Assembly (NCBI GenBank): GCA_003485905.1
Contig: DNHK01000128.1
Coordinates: forward strand, 1-11,801
Origin: Gammaproteobacteria bacterium
Lineage (GTDB): Bacteria; Pseudomonadota; Gammaproteobacteria; Arenicellales; Arenicellaceae
Direction of reading: 5' to 3'
Length of the DNA: 11,801 bases
The position numbers and the translations under genes are program-made. Shown here one piece after another: positions 1-9,400 of this stretch. The notes under the pieces were generated by a model. That model did no database searches, was not told the origin of the DNA, and saw only the letters and a program-made list of their open reading frames with translations. Each line of letters starts with the position of its first letter. Position 1 is the first letter of the stretch.

Positions 1-329
1 TTGCCCGCACTGAGCAAAAACGCACTGGTGGCATCAAGCGGGTCAATTATCCACATATCAGCATCGACAGAATCGGTATCGGGGCTCATCTCTTCAGAAA
101 GAATTGGCAAGTGCTCGGGGTCATCAGCCAGTGCGTCAGTCGCAGCCACATCTGCTTTCTGATCAACAATAGAGACTAGATCACCTACGCCTTTCGATTC
201 AACTCGATGCACCTGACCATAACCTTCGGCGATAACTTGGCCTGCCGCGAGGGTAGCGCGCATCGCTAGCTGCATACCTTCACCGAGACTTTCAGCGTGC
301 TCAATCACCGCTGCCTTTGGACCTTTCAT
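1..329 (-). CDS. Inositol monophosphatase family protein, 5' part (runs off the left edge)
   Basis: This reading frame is open from an ATG at 329 to the window edge, giving 109 residues with no stop; the C-terminal part lies outside. Family members are Mg-dependent, Li-sensitive phosphomonoesterases acting on inositol phosphates, 3'-phosphoadenosine nucleotides or related small substrates. Visible motifs are the K-x(3)-D-LVS-x-VD block (K46, D50, D56), the metal-binding acidic pair E79-E80 in LPILSEE, and W93-IIDPLDAT (D96 and D99 as metal ligands). The usual DPxDGT signature reads DPLDAT here. That variant is also found in the IMPAD1/gPAPP branch, so a nucleotide phosphatase is possible, but the substrate cannot be told from this fragment. 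The start has only a weak GGA ribosome site (CCGGAAC, about 8 bases upstream). The gene follows aspS by 71 bp with no clear terminator or promoter between, so it may be co-transcribed. The family call is firm; the specific function is open. Confidence 0.85.
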   Translation of the reverse strand, partial: MKGPKAAVIEHAESLGEGMQLAMRATLAAGQVIAEGYGQVHRVESKGVGDLVSIVDQKADVAATDALADDPEHLPILSEEMSPDTDSVDADMWIIDPLDATSAFLLSAG

Positions 330-400
330 GTTTTGTTCCGGTGGAGACACTTACATACTTTCTGACATTTTTTTATGAAAGATTAACACCATATCAATCC

Positions 401-2206
401 TCACGCGGCTGAAGCAGCATCATCACTTGTAGGTAATTTCGGTTTGTTTCTCAATTTGATATGTAGGTCCCGAAGCTGCTGATTATCAACTCGGCCTGGG
501 GCTTCGGATAATAAACATGAAGCCCGTTGTGTTTTTGGAAACGCGATTACATCGCGGATTGAATCAACACCTAGCATCATGGCGACGATACGGTCCAAAC
601 CAAACGCTATACCGCCATGTGGAGGTGCACCGTATTTTAACGCCTCCAGCAAAAAGCCAAACTTTTCCTGCGCTTCTTGGTCATCTATACCTAATGCTTT
701 AAATACGGTTTTCTGAATATCAGACTTGTGAATACGAATAGACCCACCACCAATTTCGGTACCGTTAAGCACCACATCATAAGCACGCGACAGAACCTCG
801 CCAGGATTATCCTGTAAGTTCGTCACTTGATCCGCCTTGGGCGCGGTGAAAGGGTGATGTAGCGACTGCCAGCGCTTGCTAGCCCCATCCCAATCAAACA
901 TTGGGAAGTCAACCACCCATACTGGTACCCACGCACCTTGTAGCAAGTCTAAATCATGCCCCAACTGAACCCGCAGTGCAGCCAATGAGTCATTTACCAC
1001 TTTTGCGTCATCGGCGCCGAAGAACACCAGATCACCATTCTCTGCCTGAACTCGATCCATAATCGCCGATACCACCTCATCAGGAAGAAACTTTAAAATT
1101 GGAGACTGCAAGCCATCTTTACCGGCTGCTAAATCACTAATCTTGATATACGCCAAACCTTTAGCGCCATAATTACTGACATACTCGGTGTACTGATCAA
1201 TTTGCTTGCGAGTCAAACTGCTGCCACCTGGGACTCGCATTACTGCAACTCGACCACTCTCAGAGTTAGCGGGCCCAGAAAACACCTTGAATTCAACAGA
1301 TTGCATCAAGTCGGTGACACTGACCAATTCAAGAGGGTTCCGCAAATCAGGTCGATCAATACCGAATCGTTCTATAGCCTCACTGTATGGCATTCGTGGA
1401 AAAGGTGTAGGCAAATCAATATCCAAAGCGTCTTTAAATAACCCAACGATCATTGCTTCCATCATTTCCATGATGTGCCCTTCATCCATAAACGACATTT
1501 CAATATCTAGCTGAGTGAACTCTGGCTGCCGATCGGCACGCAGGTCTTCATCGCGAAAGCAACGAGCAATTTGATAATAACGTTCAAATCCGGCCACCAT
1601 TAACATTTGCTTAAACAATTGAGGTGATTGAGGCAACGCAAAAAACTCACCGTCGTGTACCCGGCTAGGCACCAAATAATCCCTTGCGCCTTCAGGAGTC
1701 GATCGAGTTAGTATCGGTGTTTCGATATCCACAAAGCCCAGATCATCAAGAAACCGACGCATACTACGAGTAACCTTATGGCGCAAGCGCATAGCTTTTT
1801 GCATAGAGTCACGGCGTAAATCCAAATACCGATACTTAAGACGTACCGGCTCACTTACATCATCCTCATCTAACTGAAATGGTATTGGCGCAGAGCGATT
1901 AAGTATTTCTAGCTTGGTCGCGTACACCTCAACCATACCGGTAGCTAAATCGCGATTTTGTGTGCCTTCTGGACGATTGCGAACCTTGGCTGTGACTTCA
2001 ATAACGAACTCGTTGCGTACCGAGTCGGCTAGTTTAAATGCATCTTTCGCATCCGGATCAATCACAACTTGTAATGTACTACTTGCATCGCGTAAATCGA
2101 TAAAGATCACTCCGCCATGATCTCTGCGTCTTCCCACCCAACCTGATACTGTGACTACCTGATCTACCAGACTTTCATTTACTTCGGCGCATACATGTGT
2201 GCGCAT
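401..2206 (-). CDS. aspS: Aspartyl-tRNA synthetase (AspRS), probably the non-discriminating type
   Basis: This class II synthetase attaches aspartate to tRNA(Asp) in the cytoplasm. Its 601 residues compare with 590 in E. coli and carry the full bacterial architecture: an N-terminal OB-fold anticodon-binding domain (about 1-110), the catalytic core from YRYLDLRR (125-132), motif 2 beginning FRDED at 218, a bacterial GAD insertion (roughly 290-420), the GTEIGGGS block (482-489) and motif 3 GGIAFGLDR (531-539). In the anticodon domain the RRRDHGG loop has His30, and Gly81 follows in the RPEGTQN loop. These match the Pseudomonas-type enzyme, which also aspartylates tRNA(Asn), and not the E. coli RRRDLG form. 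The ATG at 2206 is preceded by AGGAG (2213-2217) with 6-base spacing, a strong site. The C-terminal dozen residues are a loose Ala/Ser/Asp tail. The gene lies 47 bp downstream of the FmdB-family gene, probably in one transcript. Identity is essentially certain; tRNA specificity is inferred. Confidence 0.99.
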   Translation of the reverse strand: MRTHVCAEVNESLVDQVVTVSGWVGRRRDHGGVIFIDLRDASSTLQVVIDPDAKDAFKLADSVRNEFVIEVTAKVRNRPEGTQNRDLATGMVEVYATKLEILNRSAPIPFQLDEDDVSEPVRLKYRYLDLRRDSMQKAMRLRHKVTRSMRRFLDDLGFVDIETPILTRSTPEGARDYLVPSRVHDGEFFALPQSPQLFKQMLMVAGFERYYQIARCFRDEDLRADRQPEFTQLDIEMSFMDEGHIMEMMEAMIVGLFKDALDIDLPTPFPRMPYSEAIERFGIDRPDLRNPLELVSVTDLMQSVEFKVFSGPANSESGRVAVMRVPGGSSLTRKQIDQYTEYVSNYGAKGLAYIKISDLAAGKDGLQSPILKFLPDEVVSAIMDRVQAENGDLVFFGADDAKVVNDSLAALRVQLGHDLDLLQGAWVPVWVVDFPMFDWDGASKRWQSLHHPFTAPKADQVTNLQDNPGEVLSRAYDVVLNGTEIGGGSIRIHKSDIQKTVFKALGIDDQEAQEKFGFLLEALKYGAPPHGGIAFGLDRIVAMMLGVDSIRDVIAFPKTQRASCLLSEAPGRVDNQQLRDLHIKLRNKPKLPTSDDAASAA

Positions 2207-2253
2207 AACTTTCTCCTGACCCGTAATTATTAGCTAAATTAAAGTTGACCGAC

Positions 2254-2541
2254 TTAGGCGTTACTACTCGCCTTGCTAGCACCTGCTGCACCTGATTTCG
2301 CCGATTTTACAGGCGCTGCTGCCTTGTCACTGGAACTTTCAACAGCGGGCTTAGTACCAGAGTTTTTAAAGTCAGTTTCATACCAGCCGGTACCTTTCAA
2401 GCGAAAGGCGGCCGCAGTTAACTGCTTAACAAGTTTTGGCTTGTGGCATTCGGGACATTCCGTCAATCGATCATCACTAATTTTTTGCAACGCTTCCAGT
2501 TGATGCCCGCAAGCATCACATGCATATTGATATATTGGCAT
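2254..2541 (-). CDS. FmdB-family zinc-ribbon protein
   Basis: This small protein of 95 residues opens with the family's typical MPIYQYAC start. It has two CxxC pairs, C8/C11 and C29/C32, spaced to bind one zinc in a ribbon fold, followed by a conserved block around FRLKGTGWYETDFK (46-59). Residues about 61-95 are a low-complexity tail rich in Ala, Ser and Lys with no predicted fold. The family is often annotated as putative regulatory protein FmdB after a methylotroph gene, but its biochemical role is not established and the name should not be read as a proven function. It sits 47 bp upstream of aspS, a recurrent pairing in Gammaproteobacteria, so it is probably co-transcribed with it. The ATG at 2541 has only a weak GGA about 8 bases upstream. 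Family assignment is firm; function is unknown. Confidence 0.93.
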   Translation of the reverse strand: MPIYQYACDACGHQLEALQKISDDRLTECPECHKPKLVKQLTAAAFRLKGTGWYETDFKNSGTKPAVESSSDKAAAPVKSAKSGAAGASKASSNA

Positions 2542-2638
2542 AACTTAAATCCGTAAAAAATCAACACCCATCAACCAAATGAATCCACTAAAGAAAAACG
2601 TTTAAACGCCTGACTTAGCTATTACCATCGGCCAACAG

Positions 2639-2678
2639 AAAAACCCGCGCATTATACGCACATTTAAAGCTGCGCGGG
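2639..2678 (-). terminator. Rho-independent terminator after pmbA
   Basis: On the minus strand an 8-bp perfect GC-rich stem, CCCGCGCA (2678-2671) pairing with TGCGCGGG (2651-2644), encloses a 19-base AU-rich loop and is followed directly by TTTTT (2643-2639). It lies about 30 bp beyond the pmbA stop codon and upstream of the FmdB-family gene, the right place to end the maf-to-pmbA transcript. The loop is longer than usual for a strong terminator, so efficiency may be moderate. Confidence 0.75.
2651..2656 (-). promoter_or_regulatory. Candidate -10 box for the FmdB-aspS unit, inside the terminator hairpin
   Basis: The minus strand reads GTATAATGCGCGGG here: a perfect TATAAT followed at once by a GC-rich discriminator. 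Initiation would fall near 2644, leaving a leader of about 100 bases before the FmdB-family start. No recognisable -35 hexamer is found at 15-19 bases upstream, where the sequence is the GC-rich 5' arm of the terminator, and TG lies one base off the extended -10 position. GC-rich discriminators are typical of promoters under stringent (ppGpp) control, which would suit a tRNA synthetase operon. That regulation is inference, and a chance match in an AT-rich loop is possible. Confidence 0.4.
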
Positions 2679-2707
2679 GATGTAATACTGCCCCATAGAG
2701 CCCTGCT

Positions 2708-4051
2708 TTAATCACCTGCAATAGTTAACTTGTCCAACAGTATGGAACCACAATGGGTATTTCCTCGACCCAAAGAATCGGCAGCAATCTCCTGGATTCC
2801 GTGAAACATTTCATTAAGCTTACCTGCAATAGTCACTTCCTCAACTGGGAACTGAATTTCGCCGTTTTCCACCCAAAATCCGGAAGCACCACGCGAATAA
2901 TCCGCAGTCAACATACTAATTCCTGAACCAATCAAATCGGTCACTAAAAAGCCAGTGCCCATTTCGCTAAGCAACTGTTGAGAGGATTTACCACCATTCG
3001 AAACTCGCACGTTTCTAACTCCGCCAGAATTAGCAGTAGATTGCATACTCATTTTTCTGGCAGTGTAGGAACCTAAAATATACCCGTCCAATACCCCATC
3101 TTTTATAATATCGCGCCGCTCGGGAGTTCCAACCCCCTCGTCATCAAAACATGTGCTATTCAATGCACCGAACAACCGAGGATTCTCAACAATATTGACG
3201 TGCTCGGAAAACACTTTCTCACCCAGTTTGTCGCTAAGAAAAGAAGCTTTCTTATACAGAAGCCCCCCTCTAATTGCTGACAAAAAGTGTCCGATTAAGC
3301 TGCTGGATACGCTTGCATCAAAAATAACCGGATACTCCCCGGTCGATATTTTCCGCGAGCCCAATTTTTTAAGCGCCCTATTAGCGGCCATTTCGCCTAC
3401 CGACTCTAGTGACTCTAGATTGACGGGGTTCCGTTCAGAGCTATACCAATAATCACGATGCATCTCATCACCATCAACCGCTATCACTGAGGCGCTGTAA
3501 CCATGGGTAGTCGAATAATAGTCTCCACAAAAACCATGGCTATTAGCATAGACCTCCAGGCCACGATGTGAACTATAGTTAGCGCCCTCTGAATTCTTAA
3601 TCCGTTGATCAAGGTCAATAGCTGCAGCCTCACACACAAGAGCAGCCTCACGCATCTCATCGACCGAGCGATCCCATTGGTAGTCAAGACCCATATCTGA
3701 AACATCGTTCGCCATAAGCTCTGCATCTGCCAAACCTAAAGCTTCATCATGTCCGGTACTGGAAGCAATTGCGCAGGCGGCAGCGACCGCTTCCTGAACA
3801 GCAGAAATGCTTAGGTCGCAAGTACTTGCTGACCCGGTTTTATGGCCAAAATATACGGATAAAGAAACACTCTTATCGCGGTTGTGCTCAATCGTTTCCA
3901 GTTCCCCCATGCGCACACCCACAGACGCACCAATACTACTAGAAAGCGAAACTTCAGCCTGGCTTGCACCCAACTTTGTCGCTTTTGACAACGCGGCTTG
4001 TGCAGCATCCAATAATAGCTGTCTATCTAGATCACCTGACGCAACGCTCAT
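2708..4051 (-). CDS. pmbA: TldE/PmbA, non-catalytic partner of the TldD metallopeptidase
   Basis: The 447 residues are close to E. coli PmbA (about 450) and show the TldD/PmbA fold, including the [23 protein letters not shown] region near 47-69 and the C-terminal [18 protein letters not shown] block (429-446). There is no HExxxH metal site, as expected for TldE, which pairs with TldD to form the active heteromeric protease. In E. coli the complex matures the antibiotic peptide microcin B17 and degrades the unfolded antitoxin CcdA; a general role in clearing unstructured peptides is likely. No microcin-type precursor gene is seen nearby. The ATG overlaps the tldD stop as ATGA, which favours balanced, coupled synthesis of the two subunits. 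In many Gammaproteobacteria yjgA lies between or beside these genes; here nothing intervenes. A terminator follows the stop codon. Confidence 0.96.
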   Translation of the reverse strand: MSVASGDLDRQLLLDAAQAALSKATKLGASQAEVSLSSSIGASVGVRMGELETIEHNRDKSVSLSVYFGHKTGSASTCDLSISAVQEAVAAACAIASSTGHDEALGLADAELMANDVSDMGLDYQWDRSVDEMREAALVCEAAAIDLDQRIKNSEGANYSSHRGLEVYANSHGFCGDYYSTTHGYSASVIAVDGDEMHRDYWYSSERNPVNLESLESVGEMAANRALKKLGSRKISTGEYPVIFDASVSSSLIGHFLSAIRGGLLYKKASFLSDKLGEKVFSEHVNIVENPRLFGALNSTCFDDEGVGTPERRDIIKDGVLDGYILGSYTARKMSMQSTANSGGVRNVRVSNGGKSSQQLLSEMGTGFLVTDLIGSGISMLTADYSRGASGFWVENGEIQFPVEEVTIAGKLNEMFHGIQEIAADSLGRGNTHCGSILLDKLTIAGD

Positions 4052-5493
4052 AGCTGAACCCCCCCGACAGTCAACGCCTCAACCTTCAAGGTTGGTTGTC
4101 CGACGCCCACGGGGACACTTTGTCCGTCTTTTCCGCAAACACCAACACCAGTATCCAAAGCCAAATCATTACCGACCATACTTATCTTTTGCATCACTTC
4201 GGGTCCATTTCCAATCAAAGTCGCACCCCGTACAGGATATAGAATTTTTCCATTCTCAACTCGATAAGCTTCGTTGGCTGAAAACACAAATTTACCAGAG
4301 GTTATATCCACCTGACCTCCTCCAAAATTGACCGCGTAAATACCATCTTTTACGCTAGCAACAACTTCTTCAGGGTCACTATCACCAGCCAGCATATAGG
4401 TATTCGTCATTCTAGGCATTGGCAAATACGCGAAAGACTCGCGTCGCGCATTCCCGGTCACGGGCACACCCATTAAACGTGCATTTAAACTGTCCTGCAT
4501 GTAACCCTTAAGAACACCTTTCTCAATAAGAACATTCTCTTGAGTAGGGTTTCCTTCATCATCGACATTCAGTGAGCCACGTCGTCCGTCCATGGTGCCA
4601 TTGTCAACCACAGTACATAATCCTGATGCGACCTGTTCGCCAATGCGACCAGAAAAAGTTGACGTGCCTTTGCGATTAAAATCACCCTCCAGCCCATGTC
4701 CAACCGCTTCATGCAATAAAACCCCCGGCCATCCCGGGCCCAGTACTACCTCCATAGTACCGGCAGGCGCATCTTCAGCTTCAAGATTTACGCAAGCCTG
4801 TCGAACGGCCTCGTTAACATACTCAGCCACCTGGTCTGACGTAAACATCAAATAATTAGTGCGTCCACCGCCTCCACTCGAGGCTGATTCGCGTCGGCCG
4901 TTTTGCTCTACTATGACGGTAACACTCATTCGCACCATTGGCCGGACGTCTGGCACCAAAGCTCCATCCGGACGGACGACCAAAACAACTTCATAGCTAC
5001 CACTTATGCTAGCCGTAACCTCTTTAACTCTAGGATCCTTCGCCCGGGCCAGATTATCTGCCAAATTAAGTAAACTTATCTTTTTACTAGTCTCGATTGA
5101 CTGAATTGGATCCACTGGCTGATAAAAGTCCACACTATGCAAATCATATCGCGGCAACTTTATCGACTTGTCCTGACCTTGGCGCCCTATCGACTTAACT
5201 TTGCTACTGGCCTCTAGTAGCGCCTCCATACCCATATCATCGCTATAAGCGAAAGCAGTTTTCTCGCCTACCACCGCTCGCATCCCAACACCTTTTTCTA
5301 TCGAAAAACTACCATTCTTCACACATCCTTGATCCAACTGCCAACTTTCAGACCGGGCATACTGAAAGTATAAATCGGCATAATCAGTCGCCCCGTTTCC
5401 AGCGATATCGCTGATTATTTTACCGACACCTAACTCGGTTAAATTGTACGGCGCCAACAAGATATTACTTGCGATTTGATGTTTATCGATCAT
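4048..5493 (-). CDS. tldD: TldD zinc metallopeptidase subunit
   Basis: The 481 residues match the length of E. coli TldD. The catalytic helix [10 protein letters not shown] runs from residue 261, with H261 and H266 as zinc ligands and E262 as the catalytic glutamate (HExxxH pattern). The third ligand of the family, a late cysteine, is C453 in GVCGKDGQ. The protein ends in the conserved LTVGG motif near 474-478. TldD supplies the active site of the cytoplasmic TldD/TldE protease, which threads unfolded peptides into a central cavity. The ATG at 5493 is preceded by GGGAAGG (5501-5507) with 7-base spacing, the best ribosome site in the right-hand block. It is separated from the upstream amidase gene by 120 bp containing a candidate promoter, while its 3' end overlaps pmbA by 4 bases. 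Codons 477-479 contain a run of seven G residues (see findings). Confidence 0.98.
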   Translation of the reverse strand: MIDKHQIASNILLAPYNLTELGVGKIISDIAGNGATDYADLYFQYARSESWQLDQGCVKNGSFSIEKGVGMRAVVGEKTAFAYSDDMGMEALLEASSKVKSIGRQGQDKSIKLPRYDLHSVDFYQPVDPIQSIETSKKISLLNLADNLARAKDPRVKEVTASISGSYEVVLVVRPDGALVPDVRPMVRMSVTVIVEQNGRRESASSGGGGRTNYLMFTSDQVAEYVNEAVRQACVNLEAEDAPAGTMEVVLGPGWPGVLLHEAVGHGLEGDFNRKGTSTFSGRIGEQVASGLCTVVDNGTMDGRRGSLNVDDEGNPTQENVLIEKGVLKGYMQDSLNARLMGVPVTGNARRESFAYLPMPRMTNTYMLAGDSDPEEVVASVKDGIYAVNFGGGQVDITSGKFVFSANEAYRVENGKILYPVRGATLIGNGPEVMQKISMVGNDLALDTGVGVCGKDGQSVPVGVGQPTLKVEALTVGGVQL

Positions 5494-5525
5494 ATGTATA
5501 CCTTCCCGTATGTAAAGGAAAAAAC

Positions 5526-5555
5526 CTTATAAGTAGCTCTAAATTAGGATGTGAA
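5526..5555 (-). promoter_or_regulatory. Candidate sigma-70 promoter for tldD-pmbA
   Basis: On the minus strand TTCACA (5555-5550) and TATAAG (5531-5526) are separated by 18 bases. Each hexamer matches the consensus (TTGACA, TATAAT) at five of six positions. Transcription would begin near 5519, about 25 bases before the tldD start, which leaves room for its strong ribosome site. It lies in the only substantial gap of the maf-to-pmbA block, so it could supply tldD-pmbA independently of the upstream genes. Confidence 0.45.
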
Positions 5556-5613
5556 ATTAACTGCGCAGTCAGGCACGTGAATAGCCTATATTGAATTTAG
5601 TGTTCTAACCTGA

Positions 5614-6444
5614 TTATTTAATTCGTCGATGTTCGAGACAAGGAAAGTCTCGACGCAGCTCGCGTTGTCGTGCTGTGTCCAGCGTGGCTAACACAAACCC
5701 TTCACCAACATCTTGCTGATTTAGTATTGTACCCCACGGGTCAAGCACCATCGAATGTCCCCAACTGTTTAAACCCGCGGGATGCTCACCTACCTGATTA
5801 CTAGCAATTACAAACGACATATTCTCTATTGCTCGCGCACGCAACAAGGTCTCCCAATGCGCAGCACCCGTATCGTAAGTAAAGGCCGCTGGAACCAGGT
5901 ACCCGATAACATTATGATCATGTGCCTTACGAAAAAGTTCAGGGAATCGTAAGTCATAACATACTGTCATACAAAAAATTCCCCACGGCGTGGAGAACAC
6001 CCCATCATTCGAGCTAAGTTCGCCGTACTCAAAACTGTCTGACTCCGCATATTTTTTACCGGTGGCCAATTGAACATCGAATAGATGGACTTTGTTATAT
6101 CGCGCCAATAAGTTGCCGTTAGAATCAAAACATAAACTAGCAGAGAACGCCTTACTGGGGTGATCCGAAGTAAGCGCTATAGAGCCCGCGATCAAAAATA
6201 TGCTTTTCTGTTGACTTTTAGTCGACAGAAATTCCTGTATCGGTCCAGATCCGATATCTTCGTAGGCCTGTTTTCGTTCAGTTTTCGTATTCGGAATTTG
6301 CGCAAAATTTTCAGGTAATAGAACCAGCTGAGCCCCCTCATCTACTGCCTGATCAATAAGCAGCCCCGCCATCTCAAGATTACGTTGTATATCTGAGGTT
6401 GAACCCATTTGGATAGCAGCGACTACCAGTTTTTCTGACATCAT
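5614..6444 (-). CDS. Carbon-nitrogen hydrolase (nitrilase superfamily), probable deaminated glutathione amidase
   Basis: This protein of 276 residues has the complete Glu-Lys-Cys triad of the nitrilase superfamily: E45 in LLPENF, K118 in YNKVHLFD and C162 in TVCYDLRFPEL. The tail shows the typical GHSMVLDPWG block (229-238). The overall pattern is that of the Nit1/YbeM branch, which hydrolyses deaminated glutathione, a side product of transaminases, to alpha-ketoglutarate and cysteinylglycine: a metabolite-repair task in the cytoplasm. Other omega-amidase activities are possible. The gene recurs between yhdP and tldD in Gammaproteobacteria. Its ATG at 6444 overlaps the yhdP stop as ATGA and a second ATG follows at once (6441), so the exact start is ambiguous by one codon. 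No convincing ribosome site precedes it, pointing to translational coupling with yhdP. Confidence 0.93.
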   Translation of the reverse strand: MMSEKLVVAAIQMGSTSDIQRNLEMAGLLIDQAVDEGAQLVLLPENFAQIPNTKTERKQAYEDIGSGPIQEFLSTKSQQKSIFLIAGSIALTSDHPSKAFSASLCFDSNGNLLARYNKVHLFDVQLATGKKYAESDSFEYGELSSNDGVFSTPWGIFCMTVCYDLRFPELFRKAHDHNVIGYLVPAAFTYDTGAAHWETLLRARAIENMSFVIASNQVGEHPAGLNSWGHSMVLDPWGTILNQQDVGEGFVLATLDTARQRELRRDFPCLEHRRIK

Positions 6445-9400
6445 TGCAGCATTGCTTCAGCTTCCGGATTTTCCGACTGTTCTATAACACTGTTATAAAC
6501 CTCTTCGACCTGACTATCCGTAGCTTCACCAACAATACCTCCATCAGTAATGGCTTCACTTTCGAGTGGAATCTCAGGTTCTATTTTAGTGCGGTTGAAA
6601 TCTGGCTCACTCCAATTACCGGTAATGGTATAACTGTAACGGAGCGCGTCGTTTAGCTGATCCTCGAATAACCGTTGTGCAATAAATATCATCGCCCCTG
6701 CTGCTGGGTTGGCAAGCGCGCTCAATAAGGCAATGTTTGAACCTAATTGAGGAGAAACCACCAACTCCAAATCATAATCTTCATCGGCGATGCCAATACG
6801 CCCCTGAGACTCAATATACGCGGATGGACCAACCACATAGAACTCTTGAACCGCCAAATTACCCTCGTATATAGTCCCCTCACTCCCCAGATTATCGAAA
6901 GCGAACCCATTTGAAAAAACATCAGAAAAATCTAATCTCAATCGACGAGACAAACTATTCAAATTGAGCAAACCTAATAAACGTCCAGCCTTGGGGTCGA
7001 CGCCCACCAACTTCCCTTTATTGGCTGCAAGCCTATAAGTAGCATCTAGGTTAGGCACTGAGTAGGCTGAAGGGGGGCCAGACCACCTAGCAGTACCCTC
7101 GAGGTCTAACCCGCCGCCATCAAGGAAATCCCCTAACCCTAAGGCGCTTAAAGCCTCACCAGATTCAGGTGTCGTGGCTAAAAAATCAAGCGTTGTTTGT
7201 GTAAGTCCCGCACCCGAAAGCTCCCAAACTCCGGTTGCGAGTATAGTAAGTGCGGGTTGGATCATATCGAGTCTGGCAATGTTCCAAGATTCCCCCTCTG
7301 GCCGCGCTACAATATTCAACTCACCAAGCTCACGTCCATCAAATCGAAAATCATCAGCGTGAATACTGATTATAGGATACTCATATGGCTTTAGATCATC
7401 GACTTCAGTGCCAACGTCTGGTTCGGATGCAGGCCAATCAAGAAACTTGAAATCAGCAATATAAAATGGTGCTTCATTAGCTGGTGCAGCTTCTAACTGA
7501 CCCTCAAGAGAATCCCCTATCGCATCAATTGCCCAATGCAAACCGTCCATAGACTGGCCAATAAGGTTCATTCGGCCCAATTGTTTGTCGAACAACCTAA
7601 CTTTTTGCCCGGCTAGTGTCACTCGGTGCAAGGCGCTCACGAAACTGGACGCTTCGCCTTCTATCTCAGGCCAGCCTTCACTAACCCAAATCATATAATC
7701 AAGCCAAGGATCAAGATCAATTTCATCTGCTTCAATGCGAACCCCCAACCCACCAACAGGAAAATCTTCCATTAACGGTTGCTGTCCATACACTAGATCA
7801 CCACTTTCAAATACTACCTCGTCGCCATTCGCGCGCGTATTTAACACCCCTCGCAAGTTTTCGCCCACGTCGTACCGCACTTTAGTTAACCCACCAACCC
7901 GCGCAAACTCAATATCTGCGGCCAAAGGGCGCAGCTCTCCTGCGCCTTTATACACCGGCTCAGGCAACGCGATTATTAGACCTATCAAATCACTTTCAAT
8001 TCGCATTCTGACCGGCCCAGAATCAAAATTCATTGTGCCCTGCCAGTCCGTCTCTCCAGCTAAAGAATTCGCCAATGGTTCACCCAATATGCCAGCAAGA
8101 TACGCAGGCACCAATCTTCCACCCGCATTTAACTGAACTTCTGGAGGACGCCCATTCGCCAAAGTTTCCACAGAAAACGCAGCTCGTCCGCCTAAATAGC
8201 TTTCGATTTCACCCGACCCGGTAACCGACTCTTGCGTGTACTTCACCGCGGCCTTAACCCCATCAGCAGTTGTCCCAAGGGGCAAAGTTAAATTTGCTTG
8301 TGTGACTTCTCCAAAACCGCTTACTGTTGAAGCGTTTAGATTTGTGAGCGGCAATTCAGCGGAAAACCGCGTCATATATTCACCAGTATGCGCAACCATA
8401 TCTAATTCAGGTCGGTTACCTTCGTCAAATAATGGCCCTTCTAACAAAAATTGTAGCGCATCCTCTGTTGGTCCTTTAATCTCTGCTTCGCGAATGGAAA
8501 GAACTCGACCACCGCGTTCAAATAGATTCTCTAGAACCACTTGCCCTGACTGAAACTCACTCTGATAAATTGTCGCCTTACTTGGATCAGCCACCAAACG
8601 ATCTTGGACAAGGGACAATCTCGCATCAGCTTGCCGTATTGGGGGCCAATTCCGTGCCCCCCCATAATCGACAACAACATTAATTGCATCTGCACTCGCT
8701 GATAGGTCTCCAGTACTCGACCGGACCGCATCAATAGAGATCGGTCCACGATAACCTAGCTGACCATTTTTCAACGCACCTGTAGGGAACGCCTGAGCAA
8801 ACCAATCATGGGTCTTGCCACTCAAATGAAGCGGAACAAAATCCTTAATAACAGAGATATCTGGGATATCAAACTTCATACTGATATCGCCATCAGCCCC
8901 TCCATCCGCAAACATTATTGCTGCTTCAAAATTCTTAATCGAGCCTTGCTCGGCTAAAGCCTGCCCATCAGATACGCGTATCTGAGCTTTACTGCCAACA
9001 ACATTCCACAGTAGCTCGGCTTTCAATTGATCGATATCGACCCCCCCTGCAATTCGATGTGGCCACCTTATACTGACATTTTGAGAATCCAAACTGATTA
9101 GCCCACCTTGTGAGTTTATCTGTAGGCGCGCTGCTAGATTGTTTCCGGCTGGGCTAGTCTCTGTGGCATCAAAAGAGATACCTGTGATACTTGCGCTTGC
9201 ATCCCAAGAATCCAAATCAAGTACATCTCCAGTAAATCGCAACTCAAAATCTTGGAGCAGACCCTTAGCATCAGCCTGTTGCATCCATATACCTAATTTG
9301 GGCAATACCCCAGCGATAACCATCAAATCCCGCAAATGTGGCAAATCAATCTGAGGAATGCGCAATAGTCCAAGCCCAGAACGTGATGACATACTAATTC

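Noticed and set aside
330..400. Possible terminator or promoter between aspS and the IMPase-family gene
   Set aside because: The best inverted repeat (CTTTC/GAAAG around an A/T run) is too short and AT-rich, and no hexamer pair with proper spacing approaches the consensus.
3401..3420. Tandem GACTCTAG repeat
   Set aside because: It encodes Leu-Glu-Ser-Leu-Glu-Ser within pmbA on the minus strand; two copies only, explained by coding sequence.
3807..4331. Plus-strand open frame of 174 codons across the tldD/pmbA junction
   Set aside because: It is fully antisense to two well-supported genes, has no ribosome site or recognisable motif, and its composition is that expected from the complementary strand.
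4048..5493. A linked peptide-antibiotic (microcin B17-like) cluster around tldD/pmbA
   Set aside because: No small precursor gene, cyclodehydratase or exporter is present; the neighbours are housekeeping genes, so TldD/TldE is here in its core-genome setting.
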